Both the position numbers and the translations under genes were made by a program. Shown here one piece after another: positions 31,701 to 39,237 of a stretch of 64,000 nt of DNA. Within the stretch, counting starts at the first letter, position 1; every line of letters starts with the position of its first letter. The notes beneath the pieces were generated by a model. The model did not search any database. It was not told the origin of the DNA and was given only the letters and a program-made list of their open reading frames with translations. The DNA lies in the NCBI RefSeq assembly GCF_007097485.1, contig NZ_VKDE01000031.1:1-64000 (forward strand). Direction: 5' to 3'. Origin of the DNA: Carboxylicivirga sp. M1479 (GTDB taxonomy: Bacteria; Bacteroidota; Bacteroidia; Bacteroidales; Marinilabiliaceae).

Positions 31701-32110
31701 ATGGTATGGATGTGGCGCTTATTAAACTCGATGAAGAGCGCAGGGTTCTGCATTTTGCTGGTGCCATGAATCCACTGTATATTATACGGGATAATGAGTT
31801 GATGACCATAAAGGGCGACCGTTTCCCTATTGGTTACTCTGACGATACCAAGCAGCTTTCATACTCTAATCACGAGATAGAAGTATATCCTAATGATGCC
31901 ATCTATTTATTCTCCGATGGTTTTGCCGATCAGTTTGGTGGGCCAGAGGGTAAGAAGTTTAAATACCGTCGTTTTCGCCACCTCTTACTTAATATTCACA
32001 AGCTGCCAATTGATGATCAGAAAGCGATTCTACATCAGAAGATGGAAGAGTGGATGGGTACCGAATATGAGCAGGTAGATGATATTCTATTGATGGGATT
32101 TCGATTGTAA
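28784..32110 (+). CDS. sensor with two-component-type beta propellers, Y_Y_Y domain and SpoIIE-type phosphatase
   Basis: 1108 residues. After an N-terminal hydrophobic segment (about 20-38) come repeated reg_prop units forming a periplasmic double propeller (for example GYIWVGTSDGLNRYDG, GNIWIGTRNSGIAVW, GQIWIGTNNGINIYN). A Y_Y_Y domain follows (about 715-795, FAALEYTYPSANTYRIKLEG), then a transmembrane helix (about 802-822), a short coiled coil, and a PP2C-like SpoIIE phosphatase from about 885 with GDFYWVY, AVDCTGHGVPGAFMS and LFSDGFADQFGG. It thus resembles Bacteroidetes hybrid sensors but has a phosphatase output instead of a kinase. Likely partner: an anti-sigma antagonist, not encoded nearby. 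Ligand unknown. Confidence 0.85.
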   Translation: MSVLIQRLFGHSFRCNGGCRYKAVIILLVVCATLSSAQSNRLSVDRFTIKEGLSNSHITTLFQDSRGYIWVGTSDGLNRYDGYGFAIYRHHPLIDSTIVGNYIQSIIETPDGNIWIGTRNSGIAVWQRETGTFLNIGKESDLFKGLRENGVYGMQSIGDYVWTKTRNAIAKINHQTKEFTKYDHYSSVLKKGNSSSYSVASTIGKVWFGSKDGIQCINKEDDVLHRIEAGKLDKQVEVSSLVVVSDTILLAGSEEGLWKYDINNGVINQVYKKTNQRNVEGINTMYACDDGKIWLATANGLMYSHAPYDDYLHYEVSQQFIDPLRKITAILVDASGLLWLGTEQDGLFKIDQKPSKFSSISVNDDMEYPIDCYDFNSVFVDDENNLWLGTAQKGIYRINRDTKQFKHYTIYPAYVDKNDPDVNCIYKDSKGNMWFGTDEGIFKMLAGSQRIHEYDYTLSSDFRYLLKTNVINDIIEDRLGHMWFASQFGLYRFDGNKIVSYWSDSDADYSLCDDEVNVLFEDEEGQIWIGTNNGINIYNVVSRTFESIRNQDGKDKVLSHNIISAFAEDHDKIVIGTHSGLSYFDKNAKTTSFWMDDDLLSGKVYAVEIDDYNRIWVSTGIGISSIIPGTPPFHYNNSDGVPDYNFNVGASCKYMDNQLFFGGDKGLTIIDSQDVPTNINKPKVVVNDVKVFRKGRIQDSYEGELEKIEVLYRRNTMIRVSFAALEYTYPSANTYRIKLEGHDEEWRDVTYTNFVNFSNLSPGEYTLRVKGANNDGVLSNNEAKLEIDVVPPLWMSGYAYAFYLIFGILLIQTLINYRIRNYRKAYKALNEKALDKKRIEVQKESLSRVHQSLTDSISYAKRIQEAMIPSEEMVKKIVPESFIYYRPKDIVSGDFYWVYRKDHQVFFAAVDCTGHGVPGAFMSIIGYDLLKKIVEIQEEHSPGRILDQLSREVALTFQKNGQDGSLNKQSVDDGMDVALIKLDEERRVLHFAGAMNPLYIIRDNELMTIKGDRFPIGYSDDTKQLSYSNHEIEVYPNDAIYLFSDGFADQFGGPEGKKFKYRRFRHLLLNIHKLPIDDQKAILHQKMEEWMGTEYEQVDDILLMGFRL

Positions 32111-32222
32111 ATTGATTAATCTTGAGTTGTCGAATTGGTAAACTGTCGAATTGAAAGAACAAACTCATAATTAGAACGACCAGATTCAAGTCCTACTAAT
32201 AATATCATTTTGATTATTAATT

Positions 32223-32286
32223 CCGATCGATTAATGACAGTGTTAAATGCAAAGCAAGTTTAACACTAAGGTCATTAACTAATCGG
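32223..32286. repeat. long imperfect hairpin
   Basis: Three successive perfect pairings, CCGAT/ATCGG, TTAATGAC/GTCATTAA and GTGTTAAA/TTTAACAC, form a 64-nt hairpin with small internal bulges and an 11-nt loop. It sits between two convergent genes, just before a strong terminator. Confidence 0.55.
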
Positions 32287-32289
32287 TAT

Positions 32290-32335
32290 AAAACTACAAC
32301 AGCCCGACATTTGTCGGGCTGTTGTAGTTTTATTG
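32290..32335. terminator. bidirectional terminator between the SpoIIE sensor and ychF
   Basis: A perfect 20-bp inverted repeat with a 2-nt loop (32290-32309 / 32312-32331), GC-rich in the centre and with A4/T4 ends, serving both convergent genes. Confidence 0.85.
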
Positions 32336-32387
32336 TCTATCTTCTAACAGCGAATTTTATTCGCGATCTAGGCGTCTACAGTCTTTT

Positions 32388-33488
32388 TTAAACGTTAAAG
32401 CGGAAGTGCATAATGTCACCATCCTGCACTACATATTCTTTTCCTTCTACACTCATTTTACCGGCCTCTTTACAGGCTAATTCAGAGCCTAACTCAACAA
32501 AGGTATCGTACTTAATAACCTCAGCACGGATAAAGCCTTTTTCAAAGTCGGTGTGGATAACACCAGCAGCCTGAGGAGCAAAGAAACCACGATGAAAAGT
32601 CCAGGCACGTACCTCTTTTTCTCCAGCAGTAAAGTAAGTTTGAAGATCGAGTAGTTTGTAGGCCGAACGAATTAACTTGGCTACACCAGATTCTTTTAAA
32701 CCCATGTCTTCCAAAAACTCCTGACGCTCTTCGAATGTTTCTAACTCTGCAATCTCCGATTCTGTCTTGGCAGCAATCATCAAAATCTCAGCATTTTCTT
32801 CTTTAACAGCTTCGCGTAAGGCCTCAACATGTTTGTTACCTTCCAGCACCGAGTCTTCATCTACATTACAAACGTACATTACTGGTTTGTTGGTAAGTAA
32901 ATATAAGTCTTTAGTAACTTTTTCTTCCTGCTCGGTTAATTCAATTGTACGAGCCGATTTGCCATCTTCAAATGCTGCTTTATAGCGATGTAGTACTTCA
33001 ACCAATTTTTTGGCATCCAAATCCTTACCTGATTTGGCCACTTTTTCAGTTTTCTGAAGGCGTGCATCAACCGTTTCTAAATCTTTGAATTGAAGCTCCA
33101 GATCGATAATCTCCTTATCTCTAACTGGATCAACTGATCCATCCACATGGGTCACATTATCATCATCAAAACAACGTAGAACATGAATGATGGCATCTGT
33201 TTCACGTATGTTAGCTAAGAACTTATTACCCAAGCCTTCACCCTTGCTGGCACCTTTTACCAAACCTGCAATATCAACAATTTCAACAGTTGTTGGAACC
33301 ACGCGTTGCGGGTTCACTAACTCTTCCAATTTAACTAATCGCTCGTCGGGCACAGTTATTACACCCACATTTGGCTCAATGGTACAAAAAGGGAAGTTAG
33401 CCGACTGAGCTTTGGCGTTTGATAAGCAATTAAAAAGGGTTGATTTTCCTACGTTGGGTAAGCCAACGATTCCGCACTGTAATGCCAT
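32388..33488 (-). CDS. ychF: ribosome-associated ATPase YchF (Obg family)
   Basis: Universally conserved P-loop NTPase that binds ribosomes and prefers ATP (Ola1/YchF). 366 residues: GLPNVGKSTLFNCL at the N-terminus, DIAGLVKGASKGEGLGNKFL as switch II, a helical middle region, NKPVMYVCNVDE in place of NKxD, and a C-terminal TGS domain (TAGEKEVRAWTFHRGFFAPQ, AGVIHTDFEKGFI). Start MALQCGIVGLPN. Confidence 0.96.
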   Translation of the reverse strand: MALQCGIVGLPNVGKSTLFNCLSNAKAQSANFPFCTIEPNVGVITVPDERLVKLEELVNPQRVVPTTVEIVDIAGLVKGASKGEGLGNKFLANIRETDAIIHVLRCFDDDNVTHVDGSVDPVRDKEIIDLELQFKDLETVDARLQKTEKVAKSGKDLDAKKLVEVLHRYKAAFEDGKSARTIELTEQEEKVTKDLYLLTNKPVMYVCNVDEDSVLEGNKHVEALREAVKEENAEILMIAAKTESEIAELETFEERQEFLEDMGLKESGVAKLIRSAYKLLDLQTYFTAGEKEVRAWTFHRGFFAPQAAGVIHTDFEKGFIRAEVIKYDTFVELGSELACKEAGKMSVEGKEYVVQDGDIMHFRFNV

Positions 33489-33528
33489 TGTATTATGTCT
33501 TAATTTGTTACTTGATTGTTTTGCGCTG

Positions 33529-33536
33529 CAAAAGTA
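33529..33536 (-). promoter_or_regulatory. probable -7 box for ychF
   Basis: Minus strand reads TACTTTTG, 41 bases upstream of the ychF start, matching TAnnTTTG. A TTG occurs 22 bases further upstream as a possible -33. Confidence 0.5.
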
Positions 33537-33571
33537 GTGGTTTTTTACTTAAAAGTATCAAGATAAAACAA

Positions 33572-33614
33572 GGATCGCATCTTTATAACCATGATTGGAA
33601 TAATGATGCGATCC
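33572..33614 (-). terminator. distal hairpin downstream of hutH
   Basis: Perfect 10-bp stem GGATCGCATC / GATGCGATCC with a 23-nt loop; on the minus strand a short T-rich stretch follows (TTGTTTT). Lies 3' of the hutH terminator and before the ychF promoter. Confidence 0.5.
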
Positions 33615-33642
33615 ATATTTTCTTCGAATAGCTATTAAAAAC

Positions 33643-33684
33643 GGATGACATCTTTAATACTGAAGTTTTAAAAAGATGTCATCC
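33643..33684 (-). terminator. terminator of hutH
   Basis: Perfect 13-bp stem GGATGACATCTTT / AAAGATGTCATCC with a 16-nt loop; on the minus strand it is followed by G then TTTTT. It shares the ends of its arms with the next hairpin (AAAGATGnnATCC). Confidence 0.75.
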
Positions 33685-33718
33685 TATACTATTTTATTAG
33701 CTCGAGGCTGAATTATAT

Positions 33719-35224
33719 TTATTCGCCAAACTCACCAAATTCTCCTTTCTGAAGAAAGTCAATACTTTTCTCAATCTCTTTATACATGATTTTGTCTTCC
33801 TTAACAAAGTCAACACACTCGCGGTATTGCTTTAAGAAATCCTCAAGGAAAGGAGATGTTTTTGCAGGACGACGGAATTCCATTGCCTGAGCAGCATTAA
33901 ATAATTCCATGGCCAATACTCGCTCAACATTCTGAGCAATTTTTAATGCTTTTGTAGCGGCATTACCACCCATGCTTACATGATCTTCCTGTTCGTTTGA
34001 TGATGGAATACTATCAACAGATGATGGTGTTGCCATTTGCTTATTTAAGCTGACGATAGAAGCTGCTGAATATTGTGGAATCATAAAGCCACTGTTCAAA
34101 CCAGGATTAGCAACCAAAAATTCTGGTAAACCGCGTTCGCCAGAAATCAAACGGTATGTACGACGCTCAGAAATGCTTCCTATTTCAGCCATGGCTATTG
34201 ATAAGAAATCCATTGCTAAGGCCAATGGTTCACCGTGGAAGTTACCGCCTGAAACAATTAAGTCATCCTCAGGGAATACCATTGGGTTATCTGTTACCGA
34301 GTTAATTTCGGTTAATACAACATTGGCAACGTAGTTAATGGCATCTTTAATAGCACCATGTACCTGAGGTACGCAACGGAATGAATAAGGATCCTGTACG
34401 TGCTTTTTCTCGCGAGTAATAATTTCACTACCCTCTAAAATGGCTTTAATATTACGAGCTGTTTCAATTTGTCCTGGATGAGGGCGCACAGCATGTAATT
34501 GTGGGAAGAAAGGTTCAATACGTCCGTCGAAAGCATCCAATGATGTGGCTGCAATAATATCGGCATATTTAGATAAGCGGAAAGCCTTTAATAAAGTATA
34601 CACCCCATGTGAGCTCATGAATTGTGTTCCGTTTAGTAAAGCAAGGCCTTCTTTTGCGCCTAGTTTAATTGGTTCCCAGTTGTTCTCGGCTAACACATCA
34701 GCTGCCTGGCGTAATTCACCTTTGTAATGTACTTCGCCATGACCAATTAATGGTAAAAATAAGTGAGCCAAAGGAGCAAGGTCGCCCGAAGCACCCAATG
34801 AACCTTGTTCAAATACAATTGGGTAGATGTCGTTATTAAAGAAATCGCACAGACGTTCTACCGTTTTTAACTGCACCCCTGAGTTACCAATGCTTAAGGC
34901 ATGAATCTTTAGCATTAACATTAACTTAACCACATCGCGTGGCACCTCACGACCAATACCACAAGCATGGCTCATTACCAGGTTTTCTTGTAATTTACTA
35001 AGGTCATCGTTTGAAATAGAGATGTTACATAGCGAACCAAACCCGGTGTTGATGCCATAAACAGGACCATCGTGGTTAGCAATCTTATTATCGAGGTACT
35101 GCTTACAATGTTCAATGCGTTGAACTGATTCTTCTGAAATTTCAAGGTGGTAACCTTCTCTAAGGATGGTTTCAATAATTTCAAATGAAAGAGGTGCTGG
35201 TGATATTTGAAAAGTTTTTTGCAT
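33719..35224 (-). CDS. hutH: histidine ammonia-lyase
   Basis: Deaminates L-histidine to urocanate. 501 residues from MQKTFQISPAP; two upstream in-frame starts lie in non-similar sequence. The MIO cofactor tripeptide Ala145-Ser146-Gly147 is in GSLGASGDLAPLAH. Selectivity points to histidine rather than tyrosine or phenylalanine: Ser85-His86 (NLVMSHACGIG) and the glutamate in SSNEQEDHVSMG. No hutU, hutI or hutG lies beside it, so the pathway must be completed elsewhere or the enzyme has another role. Confidence 0.9.
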   Translation of the reverse strand: MQKTFQISPAPLSFEIIETILREGYHLEISEESVQRIEHCKQYLDNKIANHDGPVYGINTGFGSLCNISISNDDLSKLQENLVMSHACGIGREVPRDVVKLMLMLKIHALSIGNSGVQLKTVERLCDFFNNDIYPIVFEQGSLGASGDLAPLAHLFLPLIGHGEVHYKGELRQAADVLAENNWEPIKLGAKEGLALLNGTQFMSSHGVYTLLKAFRLSKYADIIAATSLDAFDGRIEPFFPQLHAVRPHPGQIETARNIKAILEGSEIITREKKHVQDPYSFRCVPQVHGAIKDAINYVANVVLTEINSVTDNPMVFPEDDLIVSGGNFHGEPLALAMDFLSIAMAEIGSISERRTYRLISGERGLPEFLVANPGLNSGFMIPQYSAASIVSLNKQMATPSSVDSIPSSNEQEDHVSMGGNAATKALKIAQNVERVLAMELFNAAQAMEFRRPAKTSPFLEDFLKQYRECVDFVKEDKIMYKEIEKSIDFLQKGEFGEFGE

Positions 35225-35350
35225 GATCATTAAATTGGTGCACGTTGGCTTGCGCACAGTGCAGGATTAAAATAGTACTCTGAACGTGACGTTCTAAGCA
35301 TATAAATTACAATAATATTGATAGATTGGGTGGTTGTTATGATTTTTAAT

Positions 35351-35492
35351 ACGCTGGAGCGGATATGTAATCCGTGTCGGTATTCAGGTATGGCACAGAT
35401 TACAAATCTGCGCTAGCATCCTTCGTTATTGCATCATAACAAAAGCATCTGCGATGCTCAGGGGCAACGGATATCACCTCCAAAGGAGATGA
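35351..35492. repeat. REP-like cluster of short palindromes
   Basis: Four small hairpins in about 140 bases: CGGATATGTAATCCG (35360-35374), GCACAGATTACAAATCTGCGC (35393-35413; split arms CAGATT/AATCTG), GCATCTGCGATGC (35445-35457) and CTCCAAAGGAG (around 35478-35488). The GGATTACA/CAGATTACAAATCTG style is what I know from REP sequences mobilised by RAYT-type transposases in Bacteroidetes; no transposase gene is here. Confidence 0.45.
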
Positions 35493-35529
35493 AAACCTGA
35501 TCTCTATTTTTTAGTATTCGACCCATAAA

Positions 35530-35563
35530 AAAGCGGGGTAAGCAATTTGATGCCTACCCCGCA
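35530..35563 (-). terminator. terminator of hisS
   Basis: GCGGGGTA / TACCCCGC stem with a 14-nt loop that itself can pair GC/GC; T6 follows on the minus strand. 20 bases after the hisS stop. Confidence 0.8.
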
Positions 35564-35582
35564 AACTTAGATAATTTATATC

Positions 35583-36947
35583 TTACAAGTTGATGACTTT
35601 AATCAATTCATCAATGCTTAATTTACTTTGCTCGCCACTTTCCATGTTTTTGACTGTTACAACTTGGTTATTGCGCTCATCTTCACCCGCCAATAATACA
35701 AATGGGATTTCTTTTTTATTGGCATAATTCATTTGCTTTTTCATCTTAACAGCATCGGGAAAAAGTTCGGCATTAATTCCGGCTTTTCTTACTTGTGTGA
35801 GTATGTTTAAAGCATATAATTCGTCTTCACCACCAAAATTAACAAACATAGCGCGCGTTTTTGCGCCATCGGCTTTGGGGAATAGCTCCAGTTGGTTCAT
35901 GACATCGTAAATGCGATCGGCACCAAATGAAATGCCTACACCCGAAACGTCCTTAAGACCAAAAATACCTGTTAGGTCATCGTATCGGCCACCACCGGTA
36001 ATACTTCCTATTGCTACATCTTTGGCTTTAACTTCAAAGATAGCGCCAGTGTAGTAGTTGAGGCCACGTGCTAAGGTCAGGTCTAGTTCAACCTCTAAAT
36101 CCAGGTTTAGAGTATCCAGATAGTTGAGTACTACTTCTAACTCATCAACTCCCTTTAAGCCAACTTCTGACGATGCCAATACCTCGCGTAGTTTGGCAAC
36201 CTTGTCGCGGTTAGAGCCACTCAACATGATGATAGGCTGGATGGTGTCGATAGCTTCTTGTGATAAACCTTTTGAAACCAACTCTTCATTCACCTTATCC
36301 AGGCCAATTTTATCTAGTTTATCGATGGCTACGGTAATGTCCACTATTTTATCGGAGGCATTAATAATTTCAGCAATACCCGAAAGTACTTTGCGGTTGT
36401 TGAGTAGCAATGCCACGTTGATGTTCAATAAGCGATACACTTCATCCACAATCTGAATCAGTTCCACTTCGTTTAATAAGGAATTACTCCCCACTACATC
36501 CACATCGCACTGAAAAAACTCGCGGTAACGACCCTTTTGTGGACGATCGGCACGCCATACTGGCTGAATCTGGTAGCGCTTAAACGGAAAGCTGATTTCA
36601 TTTTGGTGTTGCACCACAAAGCGAGCGAATGGTACCGTTAAATCGTAACGTAATCCTTTTTCGCTTATTTGAGACATCACTTTGTTGGATGCTTTTTCGC
36701 TTAACAAGGCTGAATCAGCTTTTTTAAGGTAATCGCCCGAATTCAAAATCTTAAACAATAGTTTATCACCTTCTTCGCCATACTTGCCAAGCAGCGTGCT
36801 CAGGTTCTCCATTGCTGGTGTTTCAATGGGTAAATAACCGTACTTCTGAAATACGCTTCTAACCGTGTCGAATATGTAATTACGTTTCACCATTTCGGCT
36901 GGCGAAAAGTCTCTGGTTCCCTTTGGAATGCTAGGTTTTTGAGCCAT
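35583..36947 (-). CDS. hisS: histidyl-tRNA synthetase
   Basis: Charges tRNA-His. 454 residues from [16 protein letters not shown]; the 14 residues upstream are not family-like. Class II motifs: [19 protein letters not shown] (motif 1 region), [20 protein letters not shown] (motif 2), [13 protein letters not shown] (motif 3); the histidine-specific [15 protein letters not shown] and GGGRYDDL are present. C-terminal anticodon domain about 360-454. Confidence 0.96.
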   Translation of the reverse strand: MAQKPSIPKGTRDFSPAEMVKRNYIFDTVRSVFQKYGYLPIETPAMENLSTLLGKYGEEGDKLLFKILNSGDYLKKADSALLSEKASNKVMSQISEKGLRYDLTVPFARFVVQHQNEISFPFKRYQIQPVWRADRPQKGRYREFFQCDVDVVGSNSLLNEVELIQIVDEVYRLLNINVALLLNNRKVLSGIAEIINASDKIVDITVAIDKLDKIGLDKVNEELVSKGLSQEAIDTIQPIIMLSGSNRDKVAKLREVLASSEVGLKGVDELEVVLNYLDTLNLDLEVELDLTLARGLNYYTGAIFEVKAKDVAIGSITGGGRYDDLTGIFGLKDVSGVGISFGADRIYDVMNQLELFPKADGAKTRAMFVNFGGEDELYALNILTQVRKAGINAELFPDAVKMKKQMNYANKKEIPFVLLAGEDERNNQVVTVKNMESGEQSKLSIDELIKVINL

Positions 36948-36986
36948 ATCTATTGTCTGTTTTGCTATTCTTATTTTAAAACGTGC

Positions 36987-36994
36987 CAAAGATA
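36987..36994 (-). promoter_or_regulatory. probable -7 box for hisS
   Basis: Minus strand TATCTTTG, 40 bases before the hisS start codon, an exact TAnnTTTG match. No clear -33 box. Confidence 0.45.
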
Positions 36995-37122
36995 CTAAAA
37001 AAGAGCGGAGAGGAGGAAATGAAAGGCGGGAAGAAGAATTTTAAAACAGCGCAAGAATATTCAGGATATGTAAAATTCCCCTTATACTATTATCTTTAAT
37101 CCATTAACCAAACACAACAAAC

Positions 37123-37797
37123 ATGAAATTTGCCTTATACCCTAACACCTTAAAAACAGCCAAGAAAGGAAGCTGCATTGGGAAAATCCAATTGGACGAG
37201 ATTGTTGATACCAGGAAGTTGATTCAGCAAATGAGCGAACGAGGAAGTGGTATCAGAGAATCCGAGGCTTTAGCCTGTATAACTGAGTTTTTTGCCGTTA
37301 TTGAAGACAACTTAAAAAATGGATGCGGTGTAAATACGCCCTTGTTTAAAATTAAACCAAGCCTAAGAGGTACATTCGATGGGTTTGATGATAAATATAA
37401 TGCATCCAAACACCAAGTGGTTTTCAATATATCGAGGGGTAAGCTATTGAAAGATTTGTCGGGTAAGGTAAAACCCGACCGTTCAATTCCTAGGTCAAAA
37501 TCTCCTGAGATTAAGGCTATTATTGATGTGAAAAGTCAAATGCCTGTTACGCAACTTAGCCCATATGGTGTGCTACGAGTTCGAGGGAATAATTTTTTGT
37601 TTCCAATGAATGATGACAAGGCAGGGGTATATTTAAATAATACTTCTACTTCGGTACGTCTCACAATTCTTTCTGCGCAAAGGAATGAATTAATCGTTGT
37701 TCTGCCAGCCATCGTTACTGATTTCAACCATATTGAGATTCTTACTAGACCTCAGCATCACAGTGATTATATGAGATGTACATATAAGGTAGGTTAA
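37123..37797 (+). CDS. HU-like DNA-binding protein with C-terminal DUF4469-type domain
   Basis: 224 residues. The first about 125 resemble the divergent HU/IHF-like domain of Bacteroidetes proteins (ESEALACITEFFAVIEDNLKN, GVNTPLFKIKPSLRGTFDGF); the C-terminal part (about 140-224) is a small beta-domain of the IPT/TIG-like DUF4469 class, with SPYGVLRVRGNNFLF. Such proteins are abundant in Bacteroidales; nucleoid or nucleic-acid binding is inferred only. The palindrome array begins right at its stop codon. Confidence 0.65.
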   Translation: MKFALYPNTLKTAKKGSCIGKIQLDEIVDTRKLIQQMSERGSGIRESEALACITEFFAVIEDNLKNGCGVNTPLFKIKPSLRGTFDGFDDKYNASKHQVVFNISRGKLLKDLSGKVKPDRSIPRSKSPEIKAIIDVKSQMPVTQLSPYGVLRVRGNNFLFPMNDDKAGVYLNNTSTSVRLTILSAQRNELIVVLPAIVTDFNHIEILTRPQHHSDYMRCTYKVG

Positions 37798-37911
37798 TCT
37801 TGATTTATAAGTCAATGTGCCATATATCAGTAGATATATGAGTAAAATATCAATTGGTATGTAATATGAATATCAGCCGATATTTATAGGAAATGTCAGT
37901 TGATATTTTGT
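37797..37911. repeat. array of five palindromes with a 23-bp period
   Basis: Imperfect palindromes centred at 37807.5, 37830.5, 37853.5, 37876.5 and 37899.5, exactly 23 bp apart. Units 2-5 share ATATCAnnnGATAT: CATATATC/GATATATG (37821-37840, perfect), ATATCAATTGGTAT (37847-37860), AATATC/GATATT (37869-37884, perfect), AATGTCAGTTGATATT (37892-37907). The first, TTGATTTATAAGTCAA (37800-37815), is diverged. No ORF crosses the array. It reads as a multi-operator or iteron-like array upstream of the small winged-helix gene at 38065. Confidence 0.7.
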
Positions 37912-38064
37912 AGATGATTAGTGAGTTATGTGCCACTGCTACTTATAATGTTGAGATGTTAGTATGCCGGTACTTTAATATCGGCTGTTGTATTCTTAAA
38001 CATTTTCGCTTCACTATTTGTAGTTAAAAAAGACGAATTGATAAAAAATTTAAAACACAATGAT

Positions 38065-38244
38065 ATGTCAAACGCAACAACAGTATTAGACGCCATGAGA
38101 CAAGCAGGTAAGCCGGTTCGTACTGGTGATATAGTTGATTTAAGCGGCTTGGAACGGAAAGAAGTGGAAAAAGCAATGAAACAACTTAAGGTTGAAGCAA
38201 AAATTGTTTCACCCAAGCGCTGTTTTTGGGAGCCTGCTAAGTAA
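38065..38244 (+). CDS. small winged-helix (MarR/ArsR-like) protein
   Basis: A 59-residue protein made of a single winged helix-turn-helix: VLDAMRQAGKPVRTGDIVDL, SGLERKEVEKAMKQL as the recognition unit, then the wing AKIVSPKRCFWEPAK. The start is the ATG at 38065; a TTG nine codons upstream is less plausible. Too short for a ligand domain, so probably a DNA-binding modulator. The palindrome array lies about 160-260 bases upstream, making self-regulation possible. Confidence 0.7.
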   Translation: MSNATTVLDAMRQAGKPVRTGDIVDLSGLERKEVEKAMKQLKVEAKIVSPKRCFWEPAK

Positions 38245-38309
38245 TGCCTAATGAATAACAAAATGATTGATAAAGCATTTTGCTTATATCATGGGTTTAT
38301 GCCGGAACA

Positions 38310-38344
38310 GAATCACAGCTTGATTTTTTATCAATCTGTGATTC
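38310..38344. terminator. hairpin between convergent genes
   Basis: GAATCACAG / CTGTGATTC with an inner GAT/ATC pairing around TTTTTT. No T-run after the stem on either strand, so termination would be weak. Lies between the winged-helix gene (plus) and the PAS-LuxR gene (minus). Confidence 0.4.
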
Positions 38345-38371
38345 GTAATCGGTATAAGCATTTTTGAGATG

Positions 38372-39043
38372 TTAGTTTTTTCTACAACAATTGCTCAATG
38401 TTGTTTCTAAATTTTCATTGGCATTAAGTTGTAATTTTTTTCTAATACGCTTGCGTGCAGCATAAACGCCATCGGTAGTAATATTGAGCTCTTGCGATAT
38501 TTGTTTGCTATTGAAATGTTGAGCTATTAAACTGCATATTTTTAAATCGTTATTACTTAATATAGGAAAGCATTTGCCAATTTGTTGGCTGGTATGCTGG
38601 AATGTATTGTTTTTATTTTTGCTACGTTCAGCAGTGAGTTCCCGCTGTAATACAATAATGTTTTGTTTTAGGCATAACTTCTCAATGTCAACACTATCAT
38701 CATGTATTTCTTTTACATGGCCAATTAAGTATTTTTTATTGTTAATATTCTGATAATGTGTGTGTAGTTTGCATGCGAATAATTCTCCATCCTTTCTTTT
38801 GCATACATGTGTGTGGTAACCATCGAAATTAATGTGTTCGATGGTCATTTCATCTGGGTAGAAAGGAGCAAAGTCATCAGGCATTAAGTCTTTTAAATCG
38901 TGCTTTTTAAAGTCTGACATGGAATGGTAGTGGTATAAATCCAATGCTTTCTGGTTGCCTGATACAATTTGACCATTCAGTTGGGCAATAACAATTGCTT
39001 CATTAGGTAAAACATTTAGTATGGGTGTATTCAGGTATTCCAT
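38372..39043 (-). CDS. PAS domain, LuxR-type transcriptional regulator
   Basis: 223 residues from MEYLNTPILNVLP. Residues about 10-115 form a PAS domain (EAIVIAQLNGQIVSGNQKAL, KDLMPDDFAPFYPDE, CKRKDGELFACKLHTHY). A short coiled linker follows, then a LuxR/GerE helix-turn-helix (about 160-215: LSNNDLKICSLIAQHFNSKQ, ISQELNITTDGVYAARKRIR). There is no kinase or receiver domain, so the signal probably acts directly on the PAS domain. Ligand and targets unknown. Confidence 0.8.
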   Translation of the reverse strand: MEYLNTPILNVLPNEAIVIAQLNGQIVSGNQKALDLYHYHSMSDFKKHDLKDLMPDDFAPFYPDEMTIEHINFDGYHTHVCKRKDGELFACKLHTHYQNINNKKYLIGHVKEIHDDSVDIEKLCLKQNIIVLQRELTAERSKNKNNTFQHTSQQIGKCFPILSNNDLKICSLIAQHFNSKQISQELNITTDGVYAARKRIRKKLQLNANENLETTLSNCCRKN

Positions 39044-39196
39044 GTGGTTAATTATCAAGTTTTACAAAGCTAAATTAAAAAACACATATGTACCATAAAT
39101 GTACCAATGGATTTTTATACTGTATCGTTAAATCCTGATAGTTTTGTATGTAAGAATATCAATTAATTTATTATTTCCCGATTCATACATTTACAG

Positions 39197-39226
39197 TTGC
39201 CTTCTCAAATTCCCCTGAGAAGGCAA
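39197..39226 (-). terminator. hairpin downstream of the wbuC-like gene
   Basis: Perfect TTGCCTTCTC / GAGAAGGCAA stem, 10-nt loop, 12 bases after the stop. The T-rich tail is on the plus side, so on the minus strand it is a stem without a U-tract. Confidence 0.45.
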
Positions 39227-39237
39227 TTTCCTTTTTA

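Noticed and set aside
33719-35224. Tyrosine or phenylalanine ammonia-lyase
   Set aside because: Ser85-His86 and the QEDHVS glutamate are those of histidine ammonia-lyase; aromatic lyases differ at both.
37797-37911. CRISPR array
   Set aside because: The units are directly adjacent with only 7-9 bases between palindromes, no unique spacers and no cas genes.
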